A stretch of DNA of 64,000 nucleotides from Streptomyces sp. TLI_146. Lineage in GTDB: Bacteria; Actinomycetota; Actinomycetes; Streptomycetales; Streptomycetaceae. The stretch spans positions 930,001-994,000 of the forward strand of contig NZ_PJMX01000001.1 of assembly GCF_002846415.1 (NCBI RefSeq). The letters are read 5' to 3'. Shown piece by piece: positions 16,634-24,877 of the stretch; position 1 is the stretch's first letter, and the number at the start of each line of letters is the position of its first letter. The notes beneath the pieces were generated by a model, which was not told the origin of the DNA, made no database searches, and saw only the letters and a list, made by a program, of their open reading frames with translations. Position numbers and translations under genes: made by a program.

Positions 16634-16670
16634 CGTCGAACGGTCGATCAGCATCGTCGAACGGTGGATC
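16634..16670 (-). promoter_or_regulatory. Direct repeats upstream of phosphatase gene
   Basis: CGTCGAACGGTCGATC (16634-16649) and CGTCGAACGGTGGATC (16655-16670) differ at one base and recur with a 21-bp period, two helical turns. They begin 17 bp upstream of the phosphatase start. This is the typical layout of a tandem-site operator, but the regulator is unknown. Confidence 0.5.
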
Positions 16671-16870
16671 TCACCCGGCGGCTCGCCGCTGCCCCCCCTG
16701 CGCCCATGTCAGTGGGCAGCAGCACCACCACGCATCGCCTCCCAAGGGCCGCCCCACGCACCCCCATTGACGTCCCCGACCACCATTTCGCTGATCCCTC
16801 CGATGACATACGCTGCCGAATGACTAGATGATCCACATGGTGAACCGAGAGGTCGAGGGCGCGGGAGTCG

Positions 16871-17368
16871 ATGACACACCGACGTGACGCCGGTCTGCCG
16901 GGGGTCGCTGCCGATGGGGCGGCAATGCCCCGGGGCGACGGCACCTGGGACTCGGCGCTGTCGTCCGAGGAGTTCGCCGCGATCAAAGGCGCCGGGTTCG
17001 AGCCGGTCGGGCAGGTGCTCGGCACGGCCGTCTTCACCATCGGGTCCACCGGCGTCTGGGGGTGCCCGGGGGCGTGGTCGGTCGAGGACGGCAGGAAGGT
17101 GCCGCCGTCCTCGGCGTGGACGTCGTCGTTCTCGCAGTTGGTGCGGGCGATGTACACCGGGCGAAGGCTGGCGCTGGACCGCGCGGTGGCCGAGTGCCGC
17201 GCGCTCGGCGGCGACGGGATCGTCGGGGTGAAGCTGCGGGCCCACTCGCCCGGCTGCGGAGGGTGTGCCCGAGGATGCGATGCGGCGGCTCGCGCAGCTC
17301 CAGCCGGGGGAAAAGGGCTCGCTCTTCACCTCGGATCTGACGGTGAACGAGTTCCTGCTGGTGCGTGA
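16871..17368 (+). pseudogene. YbjQ/heavy-metal-binding-domain gene with shifted 3' end
   Basis: The 165-codon frame begins with a normal YbjQ-like (PF01906-type) domain: LSSEEFAAIKGAGFEPVGQV, then LGTAVF, ending ALGGDGIVGVKLRAH. After about residue 130 it turns into low-quality Cys/Ala/Arg sequence (CARGCDAAARAAPAGGKG) that overlaps the start of the next gene in another frame. The family normally continues with a beta strand ending in a GTAVR-like motif, which is missing. The simplest reading is that a deletion or indel near 17255 fused the end of this gene onto the start of the next. A short functional product cannot be excluded. Confidence 0.6.
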
Positions 17369-18068
17369 GGTCGGCTTCCGCCCGCTCGGCCTGGTCCTCG
17401 GCTCCTCCGTCTACCACGTCGGCCTCCAGCTCGGCCGGTAGTCGAAGAACCAGGAGCTGACCAAACTGTCCCAGGCCATGTACCACGCGCGTGAGCTCGC
17501 GATGAGCCGGATGGAAGCGGAGGCGAGCACTCTGGGGGCGGACGGGATCGTGGGGGTGCGGCTGGACATCGAGTTCAAGGAGTTCGGCTCGGACATCGCC
17601 GAGTTCATCGCGATCGGCACGGCGGTGAAGGCGGACGGCGCGGATCCGGGGCCGGGCGGGACCTGACTCAACAACAAGGGCAAGCCGTTCACCTCCGACC
17701 TGTCCGGCCAGGACTTCTGGACGCTCATCCGGGCCGGATACGCGCCGCTGGACATGGTCATGGGCTCGTGTGTCTACCACGTTGCCCACCAGCGCTTCGC
17801 CCAAGTGCTGAGCAACACGGGCCGCAACGTCGAGATCGAACCCTTCACCCAGGCACTCTACGAAGCACGCGAGCTGGCGATGAGCCGTATGCAGGCCGAG
17901 GGAAACGCCCTGGAGGCCGAGGGGATCGTGGCTGTCCAGCTGAGGCAGCACACCCATAACTGGGGCACGCACACCACCGAGTTCTTCGCCATCGGAACAG
18001 CCGTGCGCCCGCTTCGCGACGACCACGTCATCGAGCGGCCGACCATGGTGCTGAGCCTCGATGCCTGA
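17265..18068 (+). pseudogene. Tandem YbjQ-domain gene interrupted by two nonsense codons
   Basis: Read through its stops this is a 267-codon frame with two YbjQ-like halves: GSLFTSDLTVNEFLLVREVG to EFIAIGTAVK, and KPFTSDLSGQDFWTLIRAGY to EFFAIGTAV. It starts with VPEDAMRRLAQLQPG from GTG 17265. TAG at 17439-17441 and TGA at 17664-17666 interrupt it, yet the frame is otherwise perfect with no indel. Both stops fall where related proteins, as I remember them, have tryptophan (GR-W-SKNQEL and GT-W-LNNKG), so each is one G-to-A change from TGG. The last codons overlap the start of the next gene. The heavy-metal-binding role of the family is poorly established. Confidence 0.75.
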
Positions 18069-18465
18069 CGCGACCCCGGAAAGGGAAGTGGAGCTGCTGG
18101 CCGCGGCGCTGCGCCGGGACAGCGCGGACCTGAACCTGTACGCCAAGGTGCTGTCGGCGAGCCTGGCGGACTCGCTGCCGCCCGGCGCCGTACGGGTCAA
18201 GCGCAGGCGTTCCGTCGCGGAACGGGTGGCCGGGCGCGAGGGCTCGGTCGCCGAACTGGACGTCGCCCTCGGGGAGCAGCGGCTCTCGCTGCGGATGGAT
18301 CAGGGCCGGGTGGCCGGGGAGATCCGCCACGAGGTGCGGGGCATCGTGCTGTCGCGGCGCCGCGTGGGCCTGGACGAGTGGATCGACGCGCTGGCCCGGT
18401 GTCTGGCCGACGCCGCGGCCTCGAATGCCCGAGCCCGCGAGGCCGTCGAACGCTTCCTGGGCTGA
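18061..18465 (+). CDS. Conserved hypothetical protein downstream of YbjQ genes
   Basis: A 134-aa soluble protein. Its ATG lies in the last codons of the interrupted YbjQ gene (ATGCCTGA), so translation was probably coupled to it. It is rich in Arg/Glu/Ala with a regular alpha/beta pattern (VELLAAALRRDSADLNLYAK, EWIDALARCLADAAASNARA) and has no membrane segment. This gene is intact although its upstream partner carries stops. I recognise it only as a frequent operon companion of YbjQ-type genes in Streptomyces, with function unknown. Confidence 0.75.
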   Translation: MPDATPEREVELLAAALRRDSADLNLYAKVLSASLADSLPPGAVRVKRRRSVAERVAGREGSVAELDVALGEQRLSLRMDQGRVAGEIRHEVRGIVLSRRRVGLDEWIDALARCLADAAASNARAREAVERFLG

Positions 18466-18665
18466 CTTCCGCCGGACTCCGTGGCGCGGCGTCACACACC
18501 TGCGCGGAGCGTCTCCAAGAGGCGGACCGCGATGGCGGGTATCAGGCTCTGGTATCCGAGACGTGACGCCCCTGGGCCGAGAGCGTTAGGGATGTCGTGC
18601 GCTCCTGTCGTACGCGGCATCCCCCCTCTCAGCCCGAGCAACGCGATCCCCGGAGGCCCGAAACC

Positions 18666-19916
18666 GTGGAGTCCGAGTCCCCTCTCCCCCCGCGCAATCG
18701 GCGTCGCGTCCTGCTGGCCACCTGGGGTACCACCGGTGACATCGCCCCCTACACAGGACTGGCCACTGGTCTGAAGAACGCGGGGCACGATGTCACCGTC
18801 GTGACATCCAACCGCTATGTGGACGCCTTCCGTCAGCATGGTCTGGGCGTCCGTGCAATGCCGCTCGACCAGTACGAGGCGGCGATCGGCCAGTTGCCGA
18901 CGCGGCGCGCGCGCATCGGCAACGCCCGGGAGATGGCGACGGTGGCGGCGCGGTGCCTGCTGGAGGCCGCGAGCGAGGGGACCGATGTGCTGCTCACTCA
19001 TCCTCTCCTGCACCCCCAAGCCGCCCTCATCGGCCACGGACTGGGAGTGGCCTGTATCGGTACGTACACCGTCTCCCACGCGATGATGCTGCCTCGGCTG
19101 CTGGCAGGAAACCCCCGCCATCGCTATCGCCTCGCCGACACGGTGGTCAGGATGATCCTCAGCCCGATCTACAAGCCGGGCACCGCCTATCTGCGACGGG
19201 AACTCGGCCTCGCGTCCAGCGCCGTCGAAGACATGGCGCTGCCCAGCTCCCGGCACACCGTCCGCTACGGATTCAGCACACCGCTGTTGCCCCGTCGGCT
19301 GCGGTTCCCCGCCTCCCACCGGGTGGTCGGCGCCTGGAGCCCGGTGCGTCCGGCGGGCTGGCAGCCGGATGCCCGGCTTCAGGACTTCCTCGACTCCGGC
19401 CCCGCCCCGGTCTACTTCGGGTTCGGGAGCATGCGCGGCATCGACCACGACCACCTCGCCCACGCCATCACCGGGGTCGTCCAACGCCTCGGGATCCGCG
19501 CCGTCGTTCAGGGCGGCTGGGCCGAGTTGCAGAGCCACGGTGACGACGTCCTCAACATCCGGGACTGCCCGCACGACTGGCTCTTCCCCCGTATGCGGGC
19601 CGCGGTCCACCACGCGGGACCGGGTACGACCCACGCCTGCCTCCAAGCCGCCACGCCCGTCCTGCCCGTCCCCGTCGCCCTGGACCAGCCCTTCTGGGCC
19701 GCCCGGCTCCACGCCCTGGGCCTCGCTCCCACCGTGATCCCCCAGCAGCGGCTCACCGGCGCGAACCTCACCCGCGCCCTCGAACAGCTCCTCACCGACG
19801 ACCGCTACCGGCTGCGGACCGATCGCATCAGCCGAGCCGTCCGGCAGCAGGACGGCACCGCGGCCATCCTCGACGACCTCGCCCGGCCCCTGGGAAGCGG
19901 ACACCTCACGGGATGA
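18666..19916 (+). CDS. GT1-family glycosyltransferase
   Basis: A 416-aa cytoplasmic enzyme. The start at GTG 18666 is chosen because GGAGG precedes it by nine bases. The GT-B fold is evident: an N-terminal acceptor domain (LLATWGTTGDIAPYTGLATG) and a C-terminal donor domain with PVYFGFGSM, then HHAGPGTTHACLQAATPVLP, the UDP/dTDP-sugar signature with its catalytic-site neighbours. It resembles sterol/antibiotic glucosyltransferases (UGT/GtfA type). Its end overlaps by 11 bp the end of the facing KASIII-ACP-hydrolase operon, so it may glycosylate that pathway's product, an inference from position only. Confidence 0.9.
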   Translation: MESESPLPPRNRRRVLLATWGTTGDIAPYTGLATGLKNAGHDVTVVTSNRYVDAFRQHGLGVRAMPLDQYEAAIGQLPTRRARIGNAREMATVAARCLLEAASEGTDVLLTHPLLHPQAALIGHGLGVACIGTYTVSHAMMLPRLLAGNPRHRYRLADTVVRMILSPIYKPGTAYLRRELGLASSAVEDMALPSSRHTVRYGFSTPLLPRRLRFPASHRVVGAWSPVRPAGWQPDARLQDFLDSGPAPVYFGFGSMRGIDHDHLAHAITGVVQRLGIRAVVQGGWAELQSHGDDVLNIRDCPHDWLFPRMRAAVHHAGPGTTHACLQAATPVLPVPVALDQPFWAARLHALGLAPTVIPQQRLTGANLTRALEQLLTDDRYRLRTDRISRAVRQQDGTAAILDDLARPLGSGHLTG

Positions 19917-20862
19917 TCTCGGCGGTGCAGTCCGGCAGATCGTCCAGGGGCGCGCCGTGCAGGAAACGCGTGAGGGCGGCGGCGAAGTCGGCGTCGCGTT
20001 CCAGGTGCAGCAGATGGTCGGCGTTCCTCATCACGAGGAAGGTGGCGCCGGGGATGGTGGCGGCGACGGCACGGTTGTCCTCGACGGTGGTGGCGGTGTC
20101 GTGTTCGCCGACGCCTACCAGGGCGGGGACGCCGGAGATCCCCCCTGCGGGAAGCGGGTCGCGCAGCAGCAGGAAGCCGCGGTCGAAGACGTAACGCACC
20201 AGGGGGTCGTGAGGGGACGCCGTGAGTTGGTCGAGCATCACGCGCGCGGCGGCCTTGATGAGCAGGTGGTGTTCGGCGGCCCGGGTGTTGGTCAGGACAT
20301 CGACCAGTTCGGCCGCGGTGCGTCGGCGGGCCGCGGGAGAGTCGGCAGGTGTGGGCGCGGCTTCGCGGCGCAGGCCTTCATGGATGAGCGCGGTGAGTCG
20401 GGGGCTGGGGTGCGGGGCGGCGCCGAAGAGCATCAGCCGGGTGACGCGGTCGGGGTGCCGTTGGGCGAGCCGGTAGCCGATGGGGTAGCCGGAGGAGACG
20501 GCGAGGACGGCGAAGCGGGGGACGGACAGCTGGTCGACCGCGCTCAGGGCGGCGGCGGTGAGGTCGTCCCAGGAGAGGCTGGCACGGGCTTGTCCGGGTG
20601 AGCGGGCGGGCGGCAGGTCGGGGATCAGGACGGTGCGGTGGGGGGCGAGGTGGCGTTCCAGCCGTGCCCAGGAGTGCCGATTCTGCAGGCCGCCGCCGAG
20701 TACGAGCAGGGGTTCGCCGGTCGTCGCACGCGGGGTGACAACCCGGCAGGGGTAGGAGGCCGAGGGCCAGGCGATCTCGTGGTCGCGGATGCCGGTCTCG
20801 GTGAAGGTGTCGGCGTCGACATCGGTGGCGTGCATCGCCGGTCCTGCCGCGAGGTGGGTCAC
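19906..20862 (-). CDS. Alpha/beta hydrolase, second copy of the KASIII-ACP-hydrolase set
   Basis: A 318-aa cytoplasmic alpha/beta hydrolase. It starts at GTG 20862, which overlaps the ACP stop by GTGA. The nucleophile elbow is AVSSG (Ser123 likely), with acid GVGEHDT and His in NADHLLHLERD. LLVLGGGLQNRHSW corresponds to VLVIGGVLQGMHGW of the hydrolase at 22287-23189, so the two are paralogues. In this setting a thioesterase, cyclase or acyltransferase role on an ACP-bound acyl chain is the natural inference. It ends the operon and overlaps the facing glycosyltransferase gene by 11 bp. Confidence 0.87.
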   Translation of the reverse strand: MTHLAAGPAMHATDVDADTFTETGIRDHEIAWPSASYPCRVVTPRATTGEPLLVLGGGLQNRHSWARLERHLAPHRTVLIPDLPPARSPGQARASLSWDDLTAAALSAVDQLSVPRFAVLAVSSGYPIGYRLAQRHPDRVTRLMLFGAAPHPSPRLTALIHEGLRREAAPTPADSPAARRRTAAELVDVLTNTRAAEHHLLIKAAARVMLDQLTASPHDPLVRYVFDRGFLLLRDPLPAGGISGVPALVGVGEHDTATTVEDNRAVAATIPGATFLVMRNADHLLHLERDADFAAALTRFLHGAPLDDLPDCTAEIIP

Positions 20863-21101
20863 GCGTTGGCCGCCTGGTGACGCTCGATGAAGGCTGCCAG
20901 GTCAGCGATGGTGGAGTTGCCGGAGAGGTCTGTTTCGGTGATCACCACTCCGTGGTCGTCCTCGAGGACCATGGCCAGGACGGCGATGGCCATGGAGTCC
21001 ACGCCCGCCTGAGTGAGGGTGGCCGAAGGTGTGACCGGGGCGGCAGGCAGTCCGGCTTTCTGCGTCAGGGTGTCGATGACGATCCGCAGCATGGGGCTCA
21101 T
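20859..21101 (-). CDS. Acyl carrier protein (second set)
   Basis: An 80-aa acidic helical protein. The phosphopantetheine site is GVDSMA with Ser36. The flanking helices (MLRIVIDTLTQKAG and IADLAAFIERHQ) match the four-helix ACP fold. The ATG at 21101 has GGAGAAG upstream. It carries acyl chains as thioesters for the ketosynthase encoded just upstream and hands them to the hydrolase, whose start overlaps its stop. The DSM instead of DSL at the site is seen in secondary-metabolite carriers. Confidence 0.9.
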   Translation of the reverse strand: MSPMLRIVIDTLTQKAGLPAAPVTPSATLTQAGVDSMAIAVLAMVLEDDHGVVITETDLSGNSTIADLAAFIERHQAANA

Positions 21102-21198
21102 GGCTTCTCCGTGAACGTAACGAACGGTCGGGGGCGGTCAGTTGGGCGAAGGGGCGGCTGGTGCGGCCTCAGCGGTTCCGGCGGTCGGCTCATCGGTT

Positions 21199-22197
21199 TC
21201 ACAGACACGGCGTGACATCCCGGGGCCAGATGGTGGTGGTCGCGGCCCAGGACAGGCCGCTGCCGAAGGCCACCATCACCACGCGCTGGCCCTCTTTGAC
21301 CGTCCCGTCCCCGGCTGCCTGCGCGAGCAGGATCGGCACGGAGGCCGCGGCGGTGTTTCCGATCGTCTCGATGTTGGAGGGCATCCGGGCAAGGGGAAAG
21401 GGCAGCGCCGCCGCCAGCGCGGTGGCGATCGCGGCGTTGGCCTGGTGGGCGATGAGCACATCGACGTCCGACAGGTCCCAGCCGACGGCCGCCGCCGCCC
21501 CGGTCGCGGCCGCCTTCATCCGGCGCACCGCGTTGCGCAGCACTTCGGCGCCGCGCAGGTGCAGATAGAGGTCGTGACCGTCGGAGGAGGGGGACCCGGC
21601 GCGCTGCCGGGAGCCGCCCGCGGGAATGGCGATGGCGTCGGCGAGGGTGCCGTCGCTGCCCCAGACGGTGGGCCCGAAGGTGGACACCTGGCCGGGGCGT
21701 GCTCCGCGCAGCACGGCGGCGCCCGCACCATCGCCGAAGATGGGGGCGGTACTGGAGTCCGCGGGGTTGACCATCGTGGACGTGCTCTCGGCGGCGATCA
21801 CCAGGACGGACGCGGCGGTGCCGGTCGCGATCAGCCCTTTGGCCAGCTCACAGGCGTAGAGGAAGCCGGAACAGCCGGCGTTGATGTCGAAGGCGGCGAT
21901 CCCGGTCATGCCCAGTCGGCTTGCCACCTCGGGGGCGCCCGCGGGGCAGAGCCGGTCGGGTGTGGTGGTGGCCAGGATCAGCGCGTCCACGCCTTCGGTG
22001 TGGGCGGAGGCGAGGGCGCGGGCGCCCGCTTCGGTGGCCAGATGGACGGTGGCGGCTCCGTCGCTGATGCGGTGCCGTTGCGCGATGCCGATGCGCCGCC
22101 GTACGAAGGCGTCCATCTCGGGGGCCATCAGATCCGCGTTGGTCACGATGGTGGGCGGCAGCCAGCACCCGAGACCGGCCACGGTGGTGTGGGTCAT
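21199..22197 (-). CDS. Beta-ketoacyl-ACP synthase III-like enzyme (second set)
   Basis: A 332-aa thiolase-fold protein from ATG 22197. The full KASIII triad is present: Cys109 in DINAGCSGF, His251 in LIAHQANAA and Asn281 in IGNTAAASVP. It should therefore be a decarboxylating condensing enzyme rather than one of the KASIII-like acyltransferases that lose His or Asn. The family joins a CoA- or ACP-bound starter to malonyl-ACP in the cytoplasm. It is a clear paralogue of the product of 23585-24598 but only distantly similar in the acyl-pocket region, suggesting a different starter. Confidence 0.92.
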   Translation of the reverse strand: MTHTTVAGLGCWLPPTIVTNADLMAPEMDAFVRRRIGIAQRHRISDGAATVHLATEAGARALASAHTEGVDALILATTTPDRLCPAGAPEVASRLGMTGIAAFDINAGCSGFLYACELAKGLIATGTAASVLVIAAESTSTMVNPADSSTAPIFGDGAGAAVLRGARPGQVSTFGPTVWGSDGTLADAIAIPAGGSRQRAGSPSSDGHDLYLHLRGAEVLRNAVRRMKAAATGAAAAVGWDLSDVDVLIAHQANAAIATALAAALPFPLARMPSNIETIGNTAAASVPILLAQAAGDGTVKEGQRVVMVAFGSGLSWAATTTIWPRDVTPCL

Positions 22198-22286
22198 TTT
22201 TGCCCCGATCGTCTTCCTGGGTGGTGCGGTGCCGTACGGCCCTGTCCGGCCGGGGCCGCCGCGGTGCCCCGTGGTGCGGCGGCCAC

Positions 22287-23189
22287 TCAGTTGCGTACGC
22301 CAGCGGCAGCGGCGGTTCCGACGGCGGCCGCCGGTTCCACGAGGTAGTCGCGGTCCTCCAGCGGCTGGTCGGTGAAGAAGCGCATCACCAAGTCGCTCGC
22401 CTCGTCGCGGCGTTGCATGAACACCCAGTGATCCGACTCCGCGATCGCGGCGAAGGTGCAGTTCTCGATGGTCTGCGCGAACTCGCGCTGTTCCGCCAGG
22501 GAACTGATGGTGTCGTGCTCGCCGCAGAAGACGAGGGTCGGAACGTCCCGGAGGCCGCCTTCAGGGTCGAGGTTTTCCAGGACCGACCGCTCCATCGTCG
22601 TGAATCCGTGGGCGTTGGCGGTGACGCCGCGCAGCGTCATCCGCGTCACCAACTGGCGTACGATATCGCGGTTCCTGATCGTGGCCCGCGAGTCGGCGCA
22701 CAGGAACATCTCCGTCAGCACGTTGACGAAGCCCTTCGCGTCCCCACTCGCCATCCGCTGTGCTCCGCGGTTCCACAGGTCGACGAGCTTGTCGCTGATA
22801 CGGACGGGGACGCCACCGAGCGCCAGCTTGGCCAGCCGTTCCGGCCGGCGCTGCGCGCAGCGGTAGGCGACGGCGGAGCCGAAGGAATACCCCAGGAAGT
22901 TGACCCGCTCCAGGCCCAGGTCGTCGATGATGACCTCGGTGACCCGGCACATCGTCTCCAGGCCCTGCTCGGGCCGAAGCGGCGTGGACTGGCCCGCGCC
23001 GGGCAGGTCCACCGAGATGAGGTCGGCGTGCGGCAGGACGTGGCGCTCCATGATGGACCAGCCGTGCATACCCTGCAGGACGCCTCCGATGACGAGGACA
23101 GGGTCGATCCGGGGGTTCTCGGCGGGCACCACCTGGTAGGAGAAGGACAGTCCGTCCAGGGACAGCGTGCGGGTGATCGCCTCGGTCAC
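22287..23189 (-). CDS. Alpha/beta hydrolase, first copy of the KASIII-ACP-hydrolase set
   Basis: A 300-aa protein from GTG 23189, with GGAGAG upstream. The catalytic triad of the alpha/beta hydrolase fold is GYSFGSA (Ser102), FCGEHDTISS (Asp) and AESDHWVFMQ (His). The oxyanion region is VLVIGGVLQGMHGW. There is no signal peptide, so it works inside the cell. It lies between the first ACP gene and the second KASIII gene with 87-89 bp gaps, marking the boundary of the two repeated sets. A thioesterase-like release role is inferred. Confidence 0.88.
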   Translation of the reverse strand: MTEAITRTLSLDGLSFSYQVVPAENPRIDPVLVIGGVLQGMHGWSIMERHVLPHADLISVDLPGAGQSTPLRPEQGLETMCRVTEVIIDDLGLERVNFLGYSFGSAVAYRCAQRRPERLAKLALGGVPVRISDKLVDLWNRGAQRMASGDAKGFVNVLTEMFLCADSRATIRNRDIVRQLVTRMTLRGVTANAHGFTTMERSVLENLDPEGGLRDVPTLVFCGEHDTISSLAEQREFAQTIENCTFAAIAESDHWVFMQRRDEASDLVMRFFTDQPLEDRDYLVEPAAAVGTAAAAGVRN

Positions 23190-23276
23190 GGCTCTCCAAC
23201 AGTCGTACGAAAGGGGTGAGCATCGGGTGTGGGGGCTCAGGAACGTGGGGTCCGGCAGCGGGCCGGGCCGTGGTGG

Positions 23277-23570
23277 TCAGCCCTGCGGCACGGCGCTGTC
23301 GCTGTCCTGGCGTTGCCGGCCGATGCCCTCCAGTGCCTCGGTGATGAGCTCGGCTGTCTGACGCAGCGTCATCTCCCCGTTGGCGAGCGAGTCGTCCAGG
23401 TGGATGCCGTAGTGGTCGGAGAGCGTCACGAACATCTCCACCTGGGCGATGGAGTCCAGTTCCAGGCTCTCGAAGGTGCGGTCGGCGGTGAGTTCACCCG
23501 CGGGGATATCGAACGCGGAGGCCAGGTAGGTGCGGACGTGGTCGAGGTGCTGCTGGGCGGGCTGGCTCAT
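23277..23570 (-). CDS. Acyl carrier protein (first set)
   Basis: A 97-aa protein. ATG 23570 is supported by GAAGGAG nine bases upstream. The phosphopantetheine attachment site is LELDSIAQVE with Ser40, within a standard ACP helix pattern (HVRTYLASAFDIPAGELTAD before it). It has a short charged C-terminal tail (RQRQDSDSAVPQG) that the second ACP lacks. It lies 14 bp downstream of its KASIII gene and is probably the carrier on which that enzyme extends its starter. Confidence 0.9.
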   Translation of the reverse strand: MSQPAQQHLDHVRTYLASAFDIPAGELTADRTFESLELDSIAQVEMFVTLSDHYGIHLDDSLANGEMTLRQTAELITEALEGIGRQRQDSDSAVPQG

Positions 23571-23584
23571 GGTGGTGGGCTCCT

Positions 23585-24598
23585 TCACGGCGTGGGTTTG
23601 ATGTCGGGCCAGGTCAGTCCGACCGCGCCCCACACCGCGCCGCCGCCGAACGCGGTGAGCAGTGTCCTGCTCCCGCGGGGGACGGCGTCGGTCCTGATCA
23701 GGTCGTCCATGACCAGGGGAATCGAGGCGGAGGAGGTGTTGCCGACCTCGCGGATGTTGGCGAAGCGGCTGGCGGGCGGCACGCCCACCAAGTCGGCGAC
23801 CTTGTCCAGGATGCGCTGGTTGGCCTGGTGCCCGATGAACGCGCCGACCGAGTCGACCGGCCATTCCAGCCGTTCGAGCAGCAGCCTGGACACCTCGGTC
23901 ATACGGCGTACCGCGTGGGCGAACATGTCGGGGCCGCGCATCCGCAGGCAGCGGTCCGCCAGTTCGGCGGCGCCTTCGGGGTCGGGGCGGCGCGAGCCGC
24001 CCGCGTCGACGACGGCGAGGTCCTTCTGCGTGCCGTCACTGCCGAGGCAGACGGCCTGGACGGCACCGGGTTCGTCCGAGCCGCCGCTGCGCAGGACCGC
24101 CGCGCCGGCGCCGTCGGCGAAGACCACGGCGGTCCCCCGGTCGGCGGGGTCGGTGATCGTCGACAGCGTCTCGGCCGCCAGGACCAGCACGCAGTCCGCC
24201 GACCCCGACCGGATCCAGGCGTCGCCCACGGCCAGGCCGTAGGTGAATCCGGAGCAGGCGGCGGCGATGTCGAATGCCGGGACAGTGCCGAGGCCCAGTC
24301 GTGCAGCAACCCAGGGGGCCGTTCCCGGCGAATGGTGATCGGGTGTCGTGGTGGTCAACACCACCAGATCCACCACCGGGTCGCCCGCGCTGCGCAGAGC
24401 GGCCCGGCCCGCCTCCACCGCCAAGTCCCCGGTGCTGGTGCCCGGGTCCACCCAGTGTCTGCGCTCGATGCCCGTCCGGCTGCGGATCCACTCCGCGGTG
24501 GTGTCCAGCTCCGACAGCGGTGGATCGCCGTTCGCGATGATGCGCGGAGGCAGGAAGGACCCGATGCCGCAAACGACAGAAGCCAGGCTGGACGCCAT
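23585..24598 (-). CDS. Beta-ketoacyl-ACP synthase III-like enzyme (first set)
   Basis: A 337-aa protein that heads the operon. ATG 24598 follows GAGGA. The catalytic residues are Cys115 in DIAAACSGFTYG, His257 in FIGHQANQR and Asn287 in VGNTSSASIP. FGGGAVWGAVGL near the end is the usual KASIII C-terminal loop. WIRSRTGIERRHW in the N-terminal domain matches the FabH family's CoA-binding region. The intact triad predicts condensation with malonyl-ACP. A near-consensus promoter and an unusual set of half-sites lie upstream. Housekeeping FabH is less likely because no fabD or fabF neighbours are present. Confidence 0.92.
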   Translation of the reverse strand: MASSLASVVCGIGSFLPPRIIANGDPPLSELDTTAEWIRSRTGIERRHWVDPGTSTGDLAVEAGRAALRSAGDPVVDLVVLTTTTPDHHSPGTAPWVAARLGLGTVPAFDIAAACSGFTYGLAVGDAWIRSGSADCVLVLAAETLSTITDPADRGTAVVFADGAGAAVLRSGGSDEPGAVQAVCLGSDGTQKDLAVVDAGGSRRPDPEGAAELADRCLRMRGPDMFAHAVRRMTEVSRLLLERLEWPVDSVGAFIGHQANQRILDKVADLVGVPPASRFANIREVGNTSSASIPLVMDDLIRTDAVPRGSRTLLTAFGGGAVWGAVGLTWPDIKPTP

Positions 24599-24687
24599 CT
24601 GAATCCTCAATAATCGGCAGCGGCTGCGCTGGTCATTCGACATCCGTGCGCACATTTCCGGGCCCGCATGCAGTGCAACCGGGCCGC

Positions 24688-24717
24688 ATTCTAGGAATGC
24701 CGGAACACCACTGTCAA
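24688..24717 (-). promoter_or_regulatory. Promoter of the KASIII-ACP-hydrolase operon
   Basis: On the minus strand TTGACA (24717-24712) and TAGAAT (24693-24688) are separated by 18 bases, a near-consensus vegetative (HrdB-type) promoter. It would give a leader of about 83 bases before ATG 24598. GGCCCG and CGGGCC form a stem at the very start of that leader. Confidence 0.75.
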
Positions 24718-24720
24718 AGA

Positions 24721-24776
24721 CGGGAAATCCGCCCCGAATAACGGGTGATGCTCTTTTCCGGGAATAGGATTTCCCG
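24721..24776. promoter_or_regulatory. CGGGAA/TTCCCG half-site cluster upstream of operon promoter
   Basis: CGGGAA, six bases and TTCCCG form an 18-bp dyad at 24759-24776. A further CGGGAAATCC lies at 24721-24730, and its exact inverse GGATTTCCCG is at 24767-24776. The cluster sits directly upstream of the -35 box, as for an activator or a TetR-type repressor. No regulator gene is adjacent. Confidence 0.5.
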
Positions 24777-24877
24777 CTTTTCCGACCCTCGCGGCGTGGC
24801 CTGTGGACACTGCTCGGCGATGATCATCGTCCGTTAATCGCTCCCGGTCCGGGCAGACGGGTCGCTACGGTGACCGT

